Positions 36,402-46,778 of a stretch of DNA of 64,000 nt are shown here, one piece after another; position 1 is the stretch's first letter, and the number at the start of each line of letters is the position of its first letter. Below the pieces are notes generated by a model that saw nothing but the letters and a program-made list of their open reading frames with translations, made no database searches and had not been told where the DNA came from. The translations under genes were made by a program, and so were the position numbers. The stretch lies in the NCBI RefSeq assembly GCF_000243335.1, contig NZ_JH597773.1, forward strand, positions 50,244 to 114,243, written 5' to 3'. This stretch comes from Leptonema illini DSM 21528 (lineage in GTDB: Bacteria > Spirochaetota > Leptospiria > Leptospirales > Leptonemataceae).

Positions 36402-37234
36402 TCCATTCGATTCCCGCAGAGTTTCCTCTTGATGAAGTGCAGAAGCGCATGCAGTTTCTGCTCGGCGTTCTGCCGGCCATCGGCGAGAACATCGTCGAGT
36501 ATCAGAAGGAGGTCGTCGCGAACCGGAACGCCCTTCCGTTTAAAGAGATCCTCGCGAACGTCGACGAACATGCGGAGCGTCCTATTCTGCATGCGCTGAC
36601 GGGCAGCTTTCCCGACGATCGCTTCTCGTCGGAGCTTGCCGGCGATCAGGGAGAGGATTCCGACTTTCACTGGTGGATCGACGCTCTCGACGGCTCCCGT
36701 AACTATATTCACGGAAATCCGCTTTACTGCATCTCGGTTGGGTTAACCTTTCGCGAGCATCCCGTCGCCGGCGTCGTCTATGTGCCGACGTTTAAAGAGA
36801 CCTACCGGGCGATCTTCGGCGACGGATCGTTCAAGAACGACCACCCCATCGAGGCCTCGGGTACGGCCAGCCTTGATACGGCCCTTGTGGCATCGGGGCT
36901 TCCCTATCAGCGGCGCGGCATCATCACCGAGCTGATCGGCGATATGTCGGCCATTCTCTCGGCCGGCGCCGGTCTGCGTAAAACAGGATCGGCCGTGCTT
37001 GACCTCTGCTGGATCGCCGAAGGTCGCTTTGACGGCATGTGGGAACGCAACGTGCATCCCTGGGATACGTGCGCAGCGAGCGTGATACTGCGTGAGGCGG
37101 GCGGGCGCCTGTCTGATTTTCAGGGCCGCATCTATGACGTCAGCACCGGCGACGTTGTCGCTTCAAACGGATTGCTGCACAACGACATCCTGAACATCCT
37201 GAAACAGGTGCGCGAGGTGGACGGTATCAACTGA
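36398..37234 (+). CDS. Inositol monophosphatase family protein
   Basis: 278-residue Mg-dependent, Li-sensitive phosphatase-fold enzyme. Metal-binding Glu in FSSELAGDQG near residue 79 and motif A WIDALDGSRNYIHG at about 93-106. The second motif is ERNVHPWDTCAASVILREAGGRLSDFQG near 212. Canonical members read DPLDGTxNF, so Ala-Leu-Asp-Gly-Ser-Arg-Asn is a modest variant. Substrates in this family include inositol-1-phosphate, fructose-1,6-bisphosphate and PAP; which one applies cannot be told. Third gene of the TM2 operon. Confidence 0.85.
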   Translation: MIHSIPAEFPLDEVQKRMQFLLGVLPAIGENIVEYQKEVVANRNALPFKEILANVDEHAERPILHALTGSFPDDRFSSELAGDQGEDSDFHWWIDALDGSRNYIHGNPLYCISVGLTFREHPVAGVVYVPTFKETYRAIFGDGSFKNDHPIEASGTASLDTALVASGLPYQRRGIITELIGDMSAILSAGAGLRKTGSAVLDLCWIAEGRFDGMWERNVHPWDTCAASVILREAGGRLSDFQGRIYDVSTGDVVASNGLLHNDILNILKQVREVDGIN

Positions 37235-37248
37235 GAAGCGTCACTGAG

Positions 37249-37276
37249 AGTCGTCCCGGAAGCCTCCCGGACGACT
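37249..37276. terminator. Possible terminator hairpin between convergent genes
   Basis: AGTCGTCC (37249-37256) pairs GGACGACT (37269-37276) around a 12-nt loop that can pair further. No T-run follows on either strand, so intrinsic termination would be weak. It sits between the convergent phosphatase (+) and DUF1574-like (-) genes. Confidence 0.45.
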
Positions 37277-37298
37277 TCAGGCACCGTTGATTACGGAC

Positions 37299-38486
37299 TC
37301 ACAGAAAAGGAATCGGCCCTGCCGGACGCTCGGGCCTGCGCCCGAGCAACGTCTCCAGTAGCGTCGTCGTGATGGCAGGGAAGCAGGTCACAGACAGGTG
37401 GCTTGCATCGTAATAATCCTGACAGGTCATGCGACCGGGCTCGTTAAAGTTAATCGTCTTGATGTCGTTCTCTTCGGCTATCTGAACGGCCCGCGTCCAG
37501 ATCTGCGAGATGGCCGGCTCCTCTTCGTAAACCTTGCGCAGATGCGGATTGACGGCCGGCCAGAATACGACGGCCGTTCCTCCGGCCTGCTTGATGCGCT
37601 TCATCGCCCTTTCGAGAAAGAACATCTGCTCCTGCGAGACGACGAAACGCTGCAGATACAGCGAAACAAGCTGGTCGGTTTCGGCTTTCAGCTTTTCATC
37701 GGACATGCGTCCCCACCATGCCAGCTGAGCGCCGCCTGTGGCGTTCAGAATCGTGCGGTGCGGCGACTTATAGTAGTTATAATATTTGAGGTCTTCATGG
37801 CGCACCGTCGCCAGCTGACGCAACATCACCAGCTGATCCTGACTGAACTGGTCTTCGCGTACTCCAAGCGAAGAAAGCTGTTTATCAAGATCGGGCTGCG
37901 TGAGCGATCCCTGGATGCGCGAAAAAAGCGTTCCAAACGAGAACTGCATGCCCTGCAAAGCGAATCGACGCGATCGCGTATAGATGTCCATATCGCGCTG
38001 CGGTATCATCGTTCGATTCTCTTCGATAAAGCGTTCGTCGACCGCATAGACGAGAACGGGCGATCCGAATATGCCGGCATTGCGGGCAAGGCCGTCGGGC
38101 GAGAGACCGATGATGAAGTGCTTCGGAGCGTTCGGCATCGCGAGGATCTTCTCGATGAGATAATCATGATAGGCAGGAACGGCCTGTGGTCCGGCGAAAT
38201 TCCAGATGTCGGGATTCTTATAACCGGCAAACATGGCCACATGGCGACCGATACCGAACGATCGGGAATCGCCGAGTACGATCACCGTCTGCGAAGAATC
38301 GCCGATTCGCTGCAGATGCTCTTTTAGCAGATCAAGCTGCTCGGTGCGCTGCCTGTAATACATCATGCCGCCCGGTTGCACGAAATGATCGCGCACGGAG
38401 GGCAGCAGGAATACTTTATCGAGGCCATAGAGTAAGGGAAAAAGCAGAACGGATAACCACAGAAAAGGACGTCGCAGGAATTCCAT
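37299..38486 (-). CDS. DUF1574/SGNH-like membrane-anchored protein
   Basis: 395 residues. An N-terminal helix (FLWLSVLLFPLLYGLDKVFLL) anchors an extracytoplasmic SGNH-type domain: block I VIVLGDSRSFGIG near residue 70, and block V as DYYDASHLS near 365, giving the Ser-Asp-His arrangement. DUF1574 proteins are typical of Leptospira and resemble DltD and AlgX/AlgJ partners of MBOAT acyltransferases. The MBOAT gene lies directly upstream (9-nt gap), so the pair probably O-acylates a cell-surface polymer; the polymer is unknown. Confidence 0.8.
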   Translation of the reverse strand: MEFLRRPFLWLSVLLFPLLYGLDKVFLLPSVRDHFVQPGGMMYYRQRTEQLDLLKEHLQRIGDSSQTVIVLGDSRSFGIGRHVAMFAGYKNPDIWNFAGPQAVPAYHDYLIEKILAMPNAPKHFIIGLSPDGLARNAGIFGSPVLVYAVDERFIEENRTMIPQRDMDIYTRSRRFALQGMQFSFGTLFSRIQGSLTQPDLDKQLSSLGVREDQFSQDQLVMLRQLATVRHEDLKYYNYYKSPHRTILNATGGAQLAWWGRMSDEKLKAETDQLVSLYLQRFVVSQEQMFFLERAMKRIKQAGGTAVVFWPAVNPHLRKVYEEEPAISQIWTRAVQIAEENDIKTINFNEPGRMTCQDYYDASHLSVTCFPAITTTLLETLLGRRPERPAGPIPFL

Positions 38487-38495
38487 ATCGTATCC

Positions 38496-39920
38496 TCAGA
38501 ACTGGAAGTAGAAGAAATCGCGGCCCTGTCCCGAATATTGCAAGACGAGTGCGAAGACGAGAACGACGCAGAGAGGCAGCAGCCAGCGATCGTATTTGCG
38601 AAGCTCTTTAAATCGCTCAGGCCACTGTTCGATCGCCTGAAAGAAAAAGACCGCCACAAGGCCGTACAGGATCAGTCCGGTTTCTACAGGAGCCTTCTGC
38701 TCGAACTGAAACGAGAACATGTGCGAGAGCAGATCGAGAGAACGCTCGAAGCTCGGCGAGAAGAAGAAAACGGCCGTCGATAGAAGCAGAAACCAGGAAA
38801 TCACAAGTCGCGGAATACGAGCCGGCCATGTATCGGGCCATTCTTTCCATCCACGGCGAAACGAGAATCCTTCGAGCGATAGGATGAGGCCGATCAGGAA
38901 TCCCCAGGTGACGAAGTTATACGATGCCCCGTGCCAGAGACCGCCTATAAAGAACGTGATGATCAGGTTCATGTAGTTGCGCATCTCGGGAACACGAGAG
39001 CCGCCAAGCGGTATATAGATATAGTCTCGAATCCAGCCGCTGAACGTCAGGTGCCAGCGTCGCCAGAAATCCGACATCGAAACCATCAGGAAAGGAGCGC
39101 GAAAGTTTATCGGTATATCAAAGCCAAGAAGCAATCCCATGCCGCGTGCAAGATCGGTATAGGCCGAGAAATCCGCATAGAGCATCGCCGTCGTCATAAA
39201 GGAATACAGCCAGATCATCGGAGCCGAGATCTGCGAAAGATCGCCTCCCATAAACGGAGCGACGACAGGAGCCAGGCGGTCGGCGATCAAGAGCTTCTTA
39301 AAAATACCGGCCACAAGAAGCCAGACGGCGCGCCGGAATGTATCAAGATCGGGAACGGTCTTTTCTTTTATGCTCTGCAGTTGCGGCAGAAGCTCCGTTC
39401 CGCGCATGATCGGACCGGCAATCAGTTGCGGAAAGAAGAGAATATAAAGCAGAACGTCGACAAAACGATGTCTCTGCGTATAGGTTCCACGATAGATGTC
39501 GATGCCGTACGACATGATCTGAAACGTGTAAAAACTGATACCGAGCGGCAGCAGAATCTCTGCGCCTTCGAGTCGATCGGCCAGTCGCAGATTCGGGCTG
39601 GTCAGGCCGTCGATTCCGAACAGGCGGCCGACAATATCAAAAAAGAAATAATAGTATTTAAAAAGCGAGATGTTGAGAACGTTAACAATCTGTAGAGAAT
39701 AAAAAAGCCACTTCTTCGGCCAGAGCCGCCATACTTCGATGACGGCGTGATTCAGAGCGATGATGAAAAGCAGGTGAATGGTGAACGGAATGCTCCATGT
39801 TCCGTAGAAAACCAGTGAGGCGATCAGAAGCCCGCCGAAGCGCCATCGAACGGGCAGGATCCAGTAAACCGAAAAAAGGATGAGAAAGAAAACTAAGAAC
39901 GGTATCGTAACAAATAGCAT
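38496..39920 (-). CDS. MBOAT family O-acyltransferase (AlgI/DltB-like)
   Basis: 474-residue polytopic enzyme that moves acyl groups across the inner membrane. MBOAT features: LPLGISFYTFQIMSYGIDIYRG near residue 125, FWRRWHLTFSGWIRDYIYIPLGG near 285, and the catalytic His in FFIGGLWHGASYNFVTWG near 335. The length fits AlgI. It precedes a DUF1574 SGNH protein on the same strand, a typical two-component O-acetylation module. A 3-nt gap separates it from the upstream pseudouridine synthase gene. Confidence 0.92.
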   Translation of the reverse strand: MLFVTIPFLVFFLILFSVYWILPVRWRFGGLLIASLVFYGTWSIPFTIHLLFIIALNHAVIEVWRLWPKKWLFYSLQIVNVLNISLFKYYYFFFDIVGRLFGIDGLTSPNLRLADRLEGAEILLPLGISFYTFQIMSYGIDIYRGTYTQRHRFVDVLLYILFFPQLIAGPIMRGTELLPQLQSIKEKTVPDLDTFRRAVWLLVAGIFKKLLIADRLAPVVAPFMGGDLSQISAPMIWLYSFMTTAMLYADFSAYTDLARGMGLLLGFDIPINFRAPFLMVSMSDFWRRWHLTFSGWIRDYIYIPLGGSRVPEMRNYMNLIITFFIGGLWHGASYNFVTWGFLIGLILSLEGFSFRRGWKEWPDTWPARIPRLVISWFLLLSTAVFFFSPSFERSLDLLSHMFSFQFEQKAPVETGLILYGLVAVFFFQAIEQWPERFKELRKYDRWLLPLCVVLVFALVLQYSGQGRDFFYFQF

Positions 39921-39923
39921 ATC

Positions 39924-42050
39924 TCACTCTTTCCAGGGACGGAATCCCTTCAGTACATCCTTCTCTTCGGTCTTTTCTCCGGAAAGCAGTTCGTCGGGCG
40001 AGAATGTAAAAAACTCCCCTTCCGGTACGGAGTGATCTTCGAGAGACAATCGGCCCACAGAGACCCTCTGCAGATCGACGACCTGATATTCCAGCGCCTC
40101 AAACATGCGACGGATCTGACGGTTGCGGCCTTCGGCAAGGATTATCTCGACGCGTTTCTCTTTACGATCGATCACGCGAGCCGAGATGGCACGTAAGACT
40201 TCGCCTTCATCTTTCACGCCGCGGCCCGTCATGATTCCGAGATCGGCGTCGTCGATGGACGCATCAACGGTAACGAGATACCTCTTCGTCACGCCCTGAC
40301 GCGGATGAGCGATGCTTTGAATAAAGGCTCCATCAGACGAAAGGATAACCAGCCCTCTCGATTCGCGATCGAGCCGCCCTGCATAACCGAGGTTCGCATG
40401 TTCTGCAGGAAGCAACTCATAGACCGAAGGGTTACCCGGAAACGAACGTCGCGACACGACATAGCCCGGAGGCTTATTCAATGCGATATAAACGCGGCTC
40501 TCAGAAGGACGCACGGTCTTGCCGTCGACAAGTACAAGATCATCGGGCTGCACGCGATAACCGAGATCGTCGAGTGTTTTTCCGTTCACCTGAACGCGAC
40601 GATCCTCGACAAGCTTCTCGACCTCACGACGAGATCCAAGCCCGCAGTAGGCGAGGTAGCGATTGATACGCATCGCCTCCGTTTCAGTGTGCTCCTGTAT
40701 GCCCGATCGCACCGCAGCATCCAGTTCTTTCAGGCGGTTTTTGGCTGCATCGGCTGGCTTTGCCACTTCGGCTTTGTTTGCGTCTGGAGTTGGCAGAACA
40801 AAATCAGGCTCTTCTTCGATCGCAGCGGCTCCGCTTTCCCAGTCCTCGGACATCGGTCGCAGACGCGTTGCCTTCGGCGCCGGTCCTTTTCGTTCCGGAC
40901 GATCAAAGCCACGGCCCCTATCACCACGATCAAAACTGCTGCCGCCTTCTTTACGATCAAAGCTGCGCCCGCCTTCCGGACGATCGAAGCTACGGCGGCT
41001 ATCACCACGATCAAAGCTACGGCCGCCTTCTTTGCGATCGAAGCTGCGCCCGCCATCTTTACGATCGAAGCTACGCCCGCCTTCCGGACGATCGAAGCTA
41101 CGTCGGCTATCACCACGATCAAAGCCGCCGCCGCCTTCTCTACGATCGAAGCTGCGCCCGCCTTCCGGACGATCGAAGCTACGGCGGCTATCACCACGAT
41201 CAAAACTGCGTCCGCCTTCTTTACGATCAAAGCTACGCCCGCCTTCCGGACGATCGGAGCTACGTCGGCTATCACCACGATCAAAGCTACGGCCGCCTTC
41301 TTTGCGATCGTAGCTCCGCCCGCCTTCCGGACGATCGAAGCTACGTCGGCTATCACCACGATCAAAACTGCGTCCGCCTTCTTTACGATCAAAGCTACGG
41401 CCGCCTTCCGGACGATCGAAGCTACGGCGGCTATCACCACGATCAAAACTGCGTCCGCCTTCTTTACGATCAAAGCTACGGCCGCCTTCCGGACGATCGA
41501 AGCTTCGTCGGCTATCACCGCGATCAAAACTACGACCGCCTTCTTTGCGATCGAAGCTACGGCCGCCTTCCGGACGATCGAAGCTTCGTCGGCTATCACC
41601 GCGATCAAAACTACGGCCACTGTCTTTACGATCGAAGCTGCGACCGCCTTCTTTACGATCAAAGCTACGGCCGCTGTCTTTACGATCGAAGCTGCGACCG
41701 CTGTCTTTACGATCAAAGCTACGGCCGCTGTCTTTACGATCAAAGCTGCGGCCGCCGTCTTTACGATCGAAGCTACGGCCGCTGTCTTTGCGATCGAAGC
41801 TGCGGCCGCTGTCTTTGCGATCAAAGCTACGGCCACTATCACCACGATCAAAGCTACGGCCGCCTTCTTTACGATCAAAGCTACGGCCGCTGTCTTTACG
41901 ATCAAAGCTGCGGCCGCTGTCTTTACGATCGAAGCTACGGCCTTCTGTTCTGCCTGATGCCGGACGGGATGATTTCTTGCTTGTTCGCGCCGATGGACCT
42001 TTTTCAGATCGTCGATCGGACGAGGAGGATTCAGACTGTCGTTTTACCAT
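39924..42050 (-). CDS. RluB/RsuA-family pseudouridine synthase with long nine-residue repeat domain
   Basis: 708 residues. Residues 1-37 are Ser/Arg/Lys-rich. Residues 38-388 hold 39 copies of a nine-residue unit RSFDRKDSG and variants. A linker (about 389-460) leads to an S4 RNA-binding domain (MRINRYLAYCGLGSRREVEKLV) and the synthase core, with catalytic Asp in YAGRLDRESRGLVIL and NRQIRRMFEAL near the end. The core resembles RluB/RluF (23S rRNA) or RsuA (16S rRNA) enzymes, usually about 250-300 residues. The basic, Phe-spaced repeat looks disordered and could bind RNA or drive condensation; that is inference. Confidence 0.9.
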   Translation of the reverse strand: MVKRQSESSSSDRRSEKGPSARTSKKSSRPASGRTEGRSFDRKDSGRSFDRKDSGRSFDRKEGGRSFDRGDSGRSFDRKDSGRSFDRKDSGRSFDRKDGGRSFDRKDSGRSFDRKDSGRSFDRKDSGRSFDRKEGGRSFDRKDSGRSFDRGDSRRSFDRPEGGRSFDRKEGGRSFDRGDSRRSFDRPEGGRSFDRKEGGRSFDRGDSRRSFDRPEGGRSFDRKEGGRSFDRGDSRRSFDRPEGGRSYDRKEGGRSFDRGDSRRSSDRPEGGRSFDRKEGGRSFDRGDSRRSFDRPEGGRSFDRREGGGGFDRGDSRRSFDRPEGGRSFDRKDGGRSFDRKEGGRSFDRGDSRRSFDRPEGGRSFDRKEGGSSFDRGDRGRGFDRPERKGPAPKATRLRPMSEDWESGAAAIEEEPDFVLPTPDANKAEVAKPADAAKNRLKELDAAVRSGIQEHTETEAMRINRYLAYCGLGSRREVEKLVEDRRVQVNGKTLDDLGYRVQPDDLVLVDGKTVRPSESRVYIALNKPPGYVVSRRSFPGNPSVYELLPAEHANLGYAGRLDRESRGLVILSSDGAFIQSIAHPRQGVTKRYLVTVDASIDDADLGIMTGRGVKDEGEVLRAISARVIDRKEKRVEIILAEGRNRQIRRMFEALEYQVVDLQRVSVGRLSLEDHSVPEGEFFTFSPDELLSGEKTEEKDVLKGFRPWKE
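40887..41939. repeat. 27-bp tandem repeat inside the pseudouridine synthase gene
   Basis: 39 units of 27 bp, each encoding R-S-F-D-R-x-[DE]-[SG]-[GR]. Units 1-12 (gene 5' end, 41939 side) are mostly KDSG types. From unit 13 a higher-order 81-bp repeat appears, cycling GDSR, PEGG, KEGG types about eight times. The period is a multiple of three, so copy-number change keeps the frame. It also leaves long open frames on the other strand, which are artefacts. Confidence 0.95.
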
Positions 42051-42187
42051 GATGGGCCCTGCGAGGATTTCGCGTTATTTTGATTCGATCCTGCGGCCTT
42101 TCAACCGCTTGAAAACATCCCGCTTGCGCCTTCAGGAGCGCCGTAACTGGAAAGAGCGAGCCCCTTGCGGGGATGTGCTAAGGGGAA

Positions 42188-43057
42188 TCAGGGATTCTCT
42201 TTAGCCTGCTCTTCGGATGCCGGTTTTTCTTCGACATCTTTTTCTTCTTCTGTTTCAAAGCCCTTTTTGAACGTGAACTTCTTATCGCCTTTTGCCGACG
42301 TCATGCGGAACTCTTCGCCAAGATCGATGATCTCAAATTGCTGACCGACCGGAGATTCCTGATTCAGAGTAACACGCCGCGTTTTCGGATCAATCTTGTA
42401 TTCGAGGATAACGCCCGGGTTCTTTCCAAAGAAATACTGAAACTTCCCGTTTTCGGCCAGAATAACCTCTTTGTTTTCCTCGACTCCTGGAACAGCGAGA
42501 TCGTCTTTTTTCGGCTCTTCTTCTTTCTTCTTTTCTTCTGCACCGGCAGGGATGAACTCAAGACGTCGATATCCGGTCGAGCCGTCGGCATTCAGCTCCC
42601 ACCAGATGCCTGGCAGATTCGCCTGAACGACGACAAGGTCGGGAGCATCGACGACCTCTTCGGCCTCGCCGGTCGGGATGCGCGAAAGCGTTCCTCCGTA
42701 CACCCAGCCTTTCAGATTATTATCTTTCTGTACAAAATACCAGTAATCTTCGGTCTGGCCGATGCGGGATTTCTTATCGGTCCGTTTCAGAACCTTAACG
42801 GATTCGCCTTTGCGGATCGTATCGATCTCAAAGCCATACGTCGTCGGATCCGTCCGCATGATAGCCGCTTCGACCTTGCTGTAAAGCACGCTTGCCTCAA
42901 AAAGGCCGGTCGAGCCACCCTCTTCCTGACACGCCGTAATGGTAAAAAACGAAGAAAGCAGAAACAGAAAAAGGGCGACACGGCCGCCCTTCAACCTGCC
43001 CGTAGCTTCAGATCGATCAACGTCTCGGTTGTTCTGTTGGTTGCAGCGGTTCGCCAT
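42188..43057 (-). CDS. SH3-domain lipoprotein
   Basis: Probable outer-membrane or periplasmic lipoprotein. The hydrophobic stretch VALFLFLLSSFFTITAC ends in a lipobox Cys. The mature part holds a bacterial SH3-like domain (IDTIRKGESVKVLKRTDKKS, DYWYFVQKDNNLKGWVYGGTLS). A Lys/Glu-rich segment and a lipocalin-like C-terminal beta region follow (GKFQYFFGKNPGVILEYKID). ATG 43057 overlaps the HEAT gene by 41 nt and gives a long leader; TTG 42994 would give a normal 22-residue lipoprotein signal and no overlap. I keep the ATG but favour the TTG as biologically likely. It is followed by a 137-nt gap before the pseudouridine synthase start. Confidence 0.7.
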   Translation of the reverse strand: MANRCNQQNNRDVDRSEATGRLKGGRVALFLFLLSSFFTITACQEEGGSTGLFEASVLYSKVEAAIMRTDPTTYGFEIDTIRKGESVKVLKRTDKKSRIGQTEDYWYFVQKDNNLKGWVYGGTLSRIPTGEAEEVVDAPDLVVVQANLPGIWWELNADGSTGYRRLEFIPAGAEEKKKEEEPKKDDLAVPGVEENKEVILAENGKFQYFFGKNPGVILEYKIDPKTRRVTLNQESPVGQQFEIIDLGEEFRMTSAKGDKKFTFKKGFETEEEKDVEEKPASEEQAKENP

Positions 43058-44141
43058 GAACCCAGATTCGAGTCGGTCCGGTGTCGAAAAGCGGATTGGG
43101 CGGTAAGATATTATCGAGGTTCGCATTGCGGATGGCCTGAAGGAGCACATTTTTCACGATGGGATGGGTCTCAAGCAAAAAAGCATCGTGAAGATGGAAG
43201 AGTGATTCGCCCAGCGAAAGCTCGCGAAGCCCCGACGCCGCATCGAGGCGCACCCGCACGTCGTCATGCTTCAGGTATTTGCCGATCAGATCGCGGTAAT
43301 ACTGCCCCTGTGTCGTATCAAGATGCAGAATGCCAAAGCAGAGGCGAGACTTGACGACATCGTCGGTTTCCGTGCCATAGCGGGCTATCATGGCGTCACG
43401 GGCCTTATCGCCGCCGAGCAGCGCCGCCGAAAGCACGGCAGCGAGTCGCACGTCTCGGTACGGATGATCGAGAAACGGCAGGACGACGTTCAGCGATTCC
43501 GGATCGCCGATCTCACCGATCGCCACAAGCAGGTGATGCATCAGGTTTACGTAGTTGTAACCCTCACGGCGAACGCGCATGTACTCGTCATTGTGGTCGA
43601 AGTCCATGGACTTGAATTCGTCGGCCGTCGACCAGTAGCCGTCAGGAGAAACGGGAAACAGATACCCTTTCTGCATGAGAGCCGGACCGGTTTTATTGTT
43701 GGGCACGGCGAGATCAAAGGACTTCTCCTGAGCGGCCTTCTGCGCCGTCGCCTCATAGGCCTTGCGCTCTTCTTCAAGGATGGCATTCGTATACTCGACG
43801 GCCTTTGTCAGCGCCGGCAGCGATTCTTTGCGGCGAATATAACCGAGGGACTGTGCGATGCGGCTTTTAATGTAGGGATCGAAGTTTGCCATGCGACGCT
43901 TATTTTTATCGTCCAGGCCGTGCAGCAGCTCGGCCGACAGCGGTCGCACAAACCGGTAGCGGCGAAAAGATCCCATCCAGGCGATGGCCTCAAGTTTTTC
44001 GCGGACGTTTCCGTTTTCAAGATAACGCTCGTATTTTTCATGAGCCGCCTCATAAAAGGCCTTCGCATCGTCGCCATCACCAGCAAAAACGGCCGAAGAA
44101 CAGAGCATCAGGGCTAAAGCGCCATATCGCATGGATTTCAT
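43017..44141 (-). CDS. Secreted HEAT-repeat protein
   Basis: 374 residues from ATG 44141, which has GAGG seven bases upstream and begins a signal peptide (MKSMRYGALALMLCSSAVFAG); the frame itself stays open to 44258. HEAT-like helix pairs occur at about residues 60-100 (LEAIAWMGSFRRYRFVRPLSAELL) and from about 185 onward (MHHLLVAIGEIGDPESLNVVLPFLDHPYRDVRLAAVLSAALLGG-type, VRVRLDAASGLRELSLGESL). It is probably a periplasmic scaffold. It shares a strand and a short overlap with the SH3 lipoprotein gene. Confidence 0.78.
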   Translation of the reverse strand: MKSMRYGALALMLCSSAVFAGDGDDAKAFYEAAHEKYERYLENGNVREKLEAIAWMGSFRRYRFVRPLSAELLHGLDDKNKRRMANFDPYIKSRIAQSLGYIRRKESLPALTKAVEYTNAILEEERKAYEATAQKAAQEKSFDLAVPNNKTGPALMQKGYLFPVSPDGYWSTADEFKSMDFDHNDEYMRVRREGYNYVNLMHHLLVAIGEIGDPESLNVVLPFLDHPYRDVRLAAVLSAALLGGDKARDAMIARYGTETDDVVKSRLCFGILHLDTTQGQYYRDLIGKYLKHDDVRVRLDAASGLRELSLGESLFHLHDAFLLETHPIVKNVLLQAIRNANLDNILPPNPLFDTGPTRIWVHGEPLQPTEQPRR

Positions 44142-44273
44142 AATTGCCTCACGGAGAAGAAGATCCCTCATACTCCCTTCGTCAATGAAAAGTGCAGTCT
44201 TTAATTGATAGAGGAAAAAAACGGGATATCGCACTCGGACAGTCGGACGAAACGCCATCCGATAGAAAAGCGG

Positions 44274-44816
44274 TCAGCGGCCGATCTTCTTGATCAGACG
44301 GGCCACCTCTTCAAGGCGCCCCGATAGCTCCTCAAGGCCCGGATTCTCAAGGTCAGAAAGCTGCGATACGGCCTCCTTTGCCCTCTGCTTCAGCTGCTCG
44401 CCGTGCTGGCTGAGCTGTGCCTGAAGCAGATTCACAAAATCGGGCTTCTCGCTGATCTCAAGCTCTCCTCTTTGCACGAGATCTTCGACGATCTTTTCGA
44501 GCTTTTCTGGAGTCAGCCATGCTGTGCCGATCCCGCCCTGGATCAGGCGCATGAGAAAGCCCGAGAGATTCTGAGAGACCTCTCGAATCAGGGAGCTGAG
44601 TAAGAAACTGCCGAACTCGGCGCTGCGTTCCTCGGTGGTGATCCGCAAGAAAGTCTGCCCGAGAACACGCACGGTGATGTCTTCGCCGGTGGCGTTGTCA
44701 ACGACGCGCACCTCTTCGCCCTCCCTGATATAGCGAGCGACGTCGTCCAGGGTTACGGTCTTGCTCGTACCGGCATCGTAGAGCCGGCGATTGGCGTATC
44801 GTTTGAGTACCTTCAT
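44274..44816 (-). CDS. PhaR-like regulator (PHA accumulation DNA-binding domain)
   Basis: 180 residues from ATG 44816. The first 62 residues, MKVLKRYANRRLYDAGTSKT and on through VTLDDVARYIREGEEVRVVDN and DITVRVLGQ, match the DNA-binding domain of PhaR, the polyhydroxyalkanoate synthesis regulator. The remainder is a helical, possibly coiled-coil region like the phasin-type tail (LKQRAKEAVSQLSDLE). It is divergent from an acyl-CoA dehydrogenase gene with 175 nt between them, an arrangement that suggests control of lipid metabolism. Whether this organism makes PHA cannot be seen here. Confidence 0.85.
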   Translation of the reverse strand: MKVLKRYANRRLYDAGTSKTVTLDDVARYIREGEEVRVVDNATGEDITVRVLGQTFLRITTEERSAEFGSFLLSSLIREVSQNLSGFLMRLIQGGIGTAWLTPEKLEKIVEDLVQRGELEISEKPDFVNLLQAQLSQHGEQLKQRAKEAVSQLSDLENPGLEELSGRLEEVARLIKKIGR

Positions 44817-44991
44817 GCTCGACCTTTTTGCAGTGCACCAACCGACGATCCCACGGTCAAGTCGAATCCCTCGAACGCGGTTCACAGAATTCCCGGACAG
44901 AACTTCCACTGCCTCGTCCGGCGCAGGCTTTTTTTTGCCGCTGCAATCTGAGATTTGTTTGGCCGGAGAGCCGCCCGAAGAAATCTGCATC

Positions 44992-46623
<1,632 letters not shown>

Positions 46624-46679
46624 GGTTCCGACGAATCCTGAGACTGCGTTTCCGGACTCGCTCTGTATAACCCGAAAGG

Positions 46680-46708
46680 CCCGCCTGATAAAAGAGGCGG
46701 GTCTTTTT
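46680..46708 (+). terminator. Rho-independent terminator of the acyl-CoA dehydrogenase gene
   Basis: Stem CCCGCCT (46680-46686), 8-nt loop, AGGCGGG (46695-46701), then TC and a five-T run. It lies 57 nt after the dehydrogenase stop. Confidence 0.85.
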
Positions 46709-46778
46709 ATGCCCTGATCGGCAGCCGAACATAGTCACCGCAGCTACTGTTGCGAGCGTTGATCCGCCATTCGCGGCA

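Noticed and set aside
40305..42204. Several long open frames on the opposite strand and in other frames of the pseudouridine synthase repeat (up to about 550 codons)
   Set aside because: They exist only because the 27-bp repeat has no stops in those frames. Their translations are low-complexity and lack starts, ribosome-binding sites or domains.
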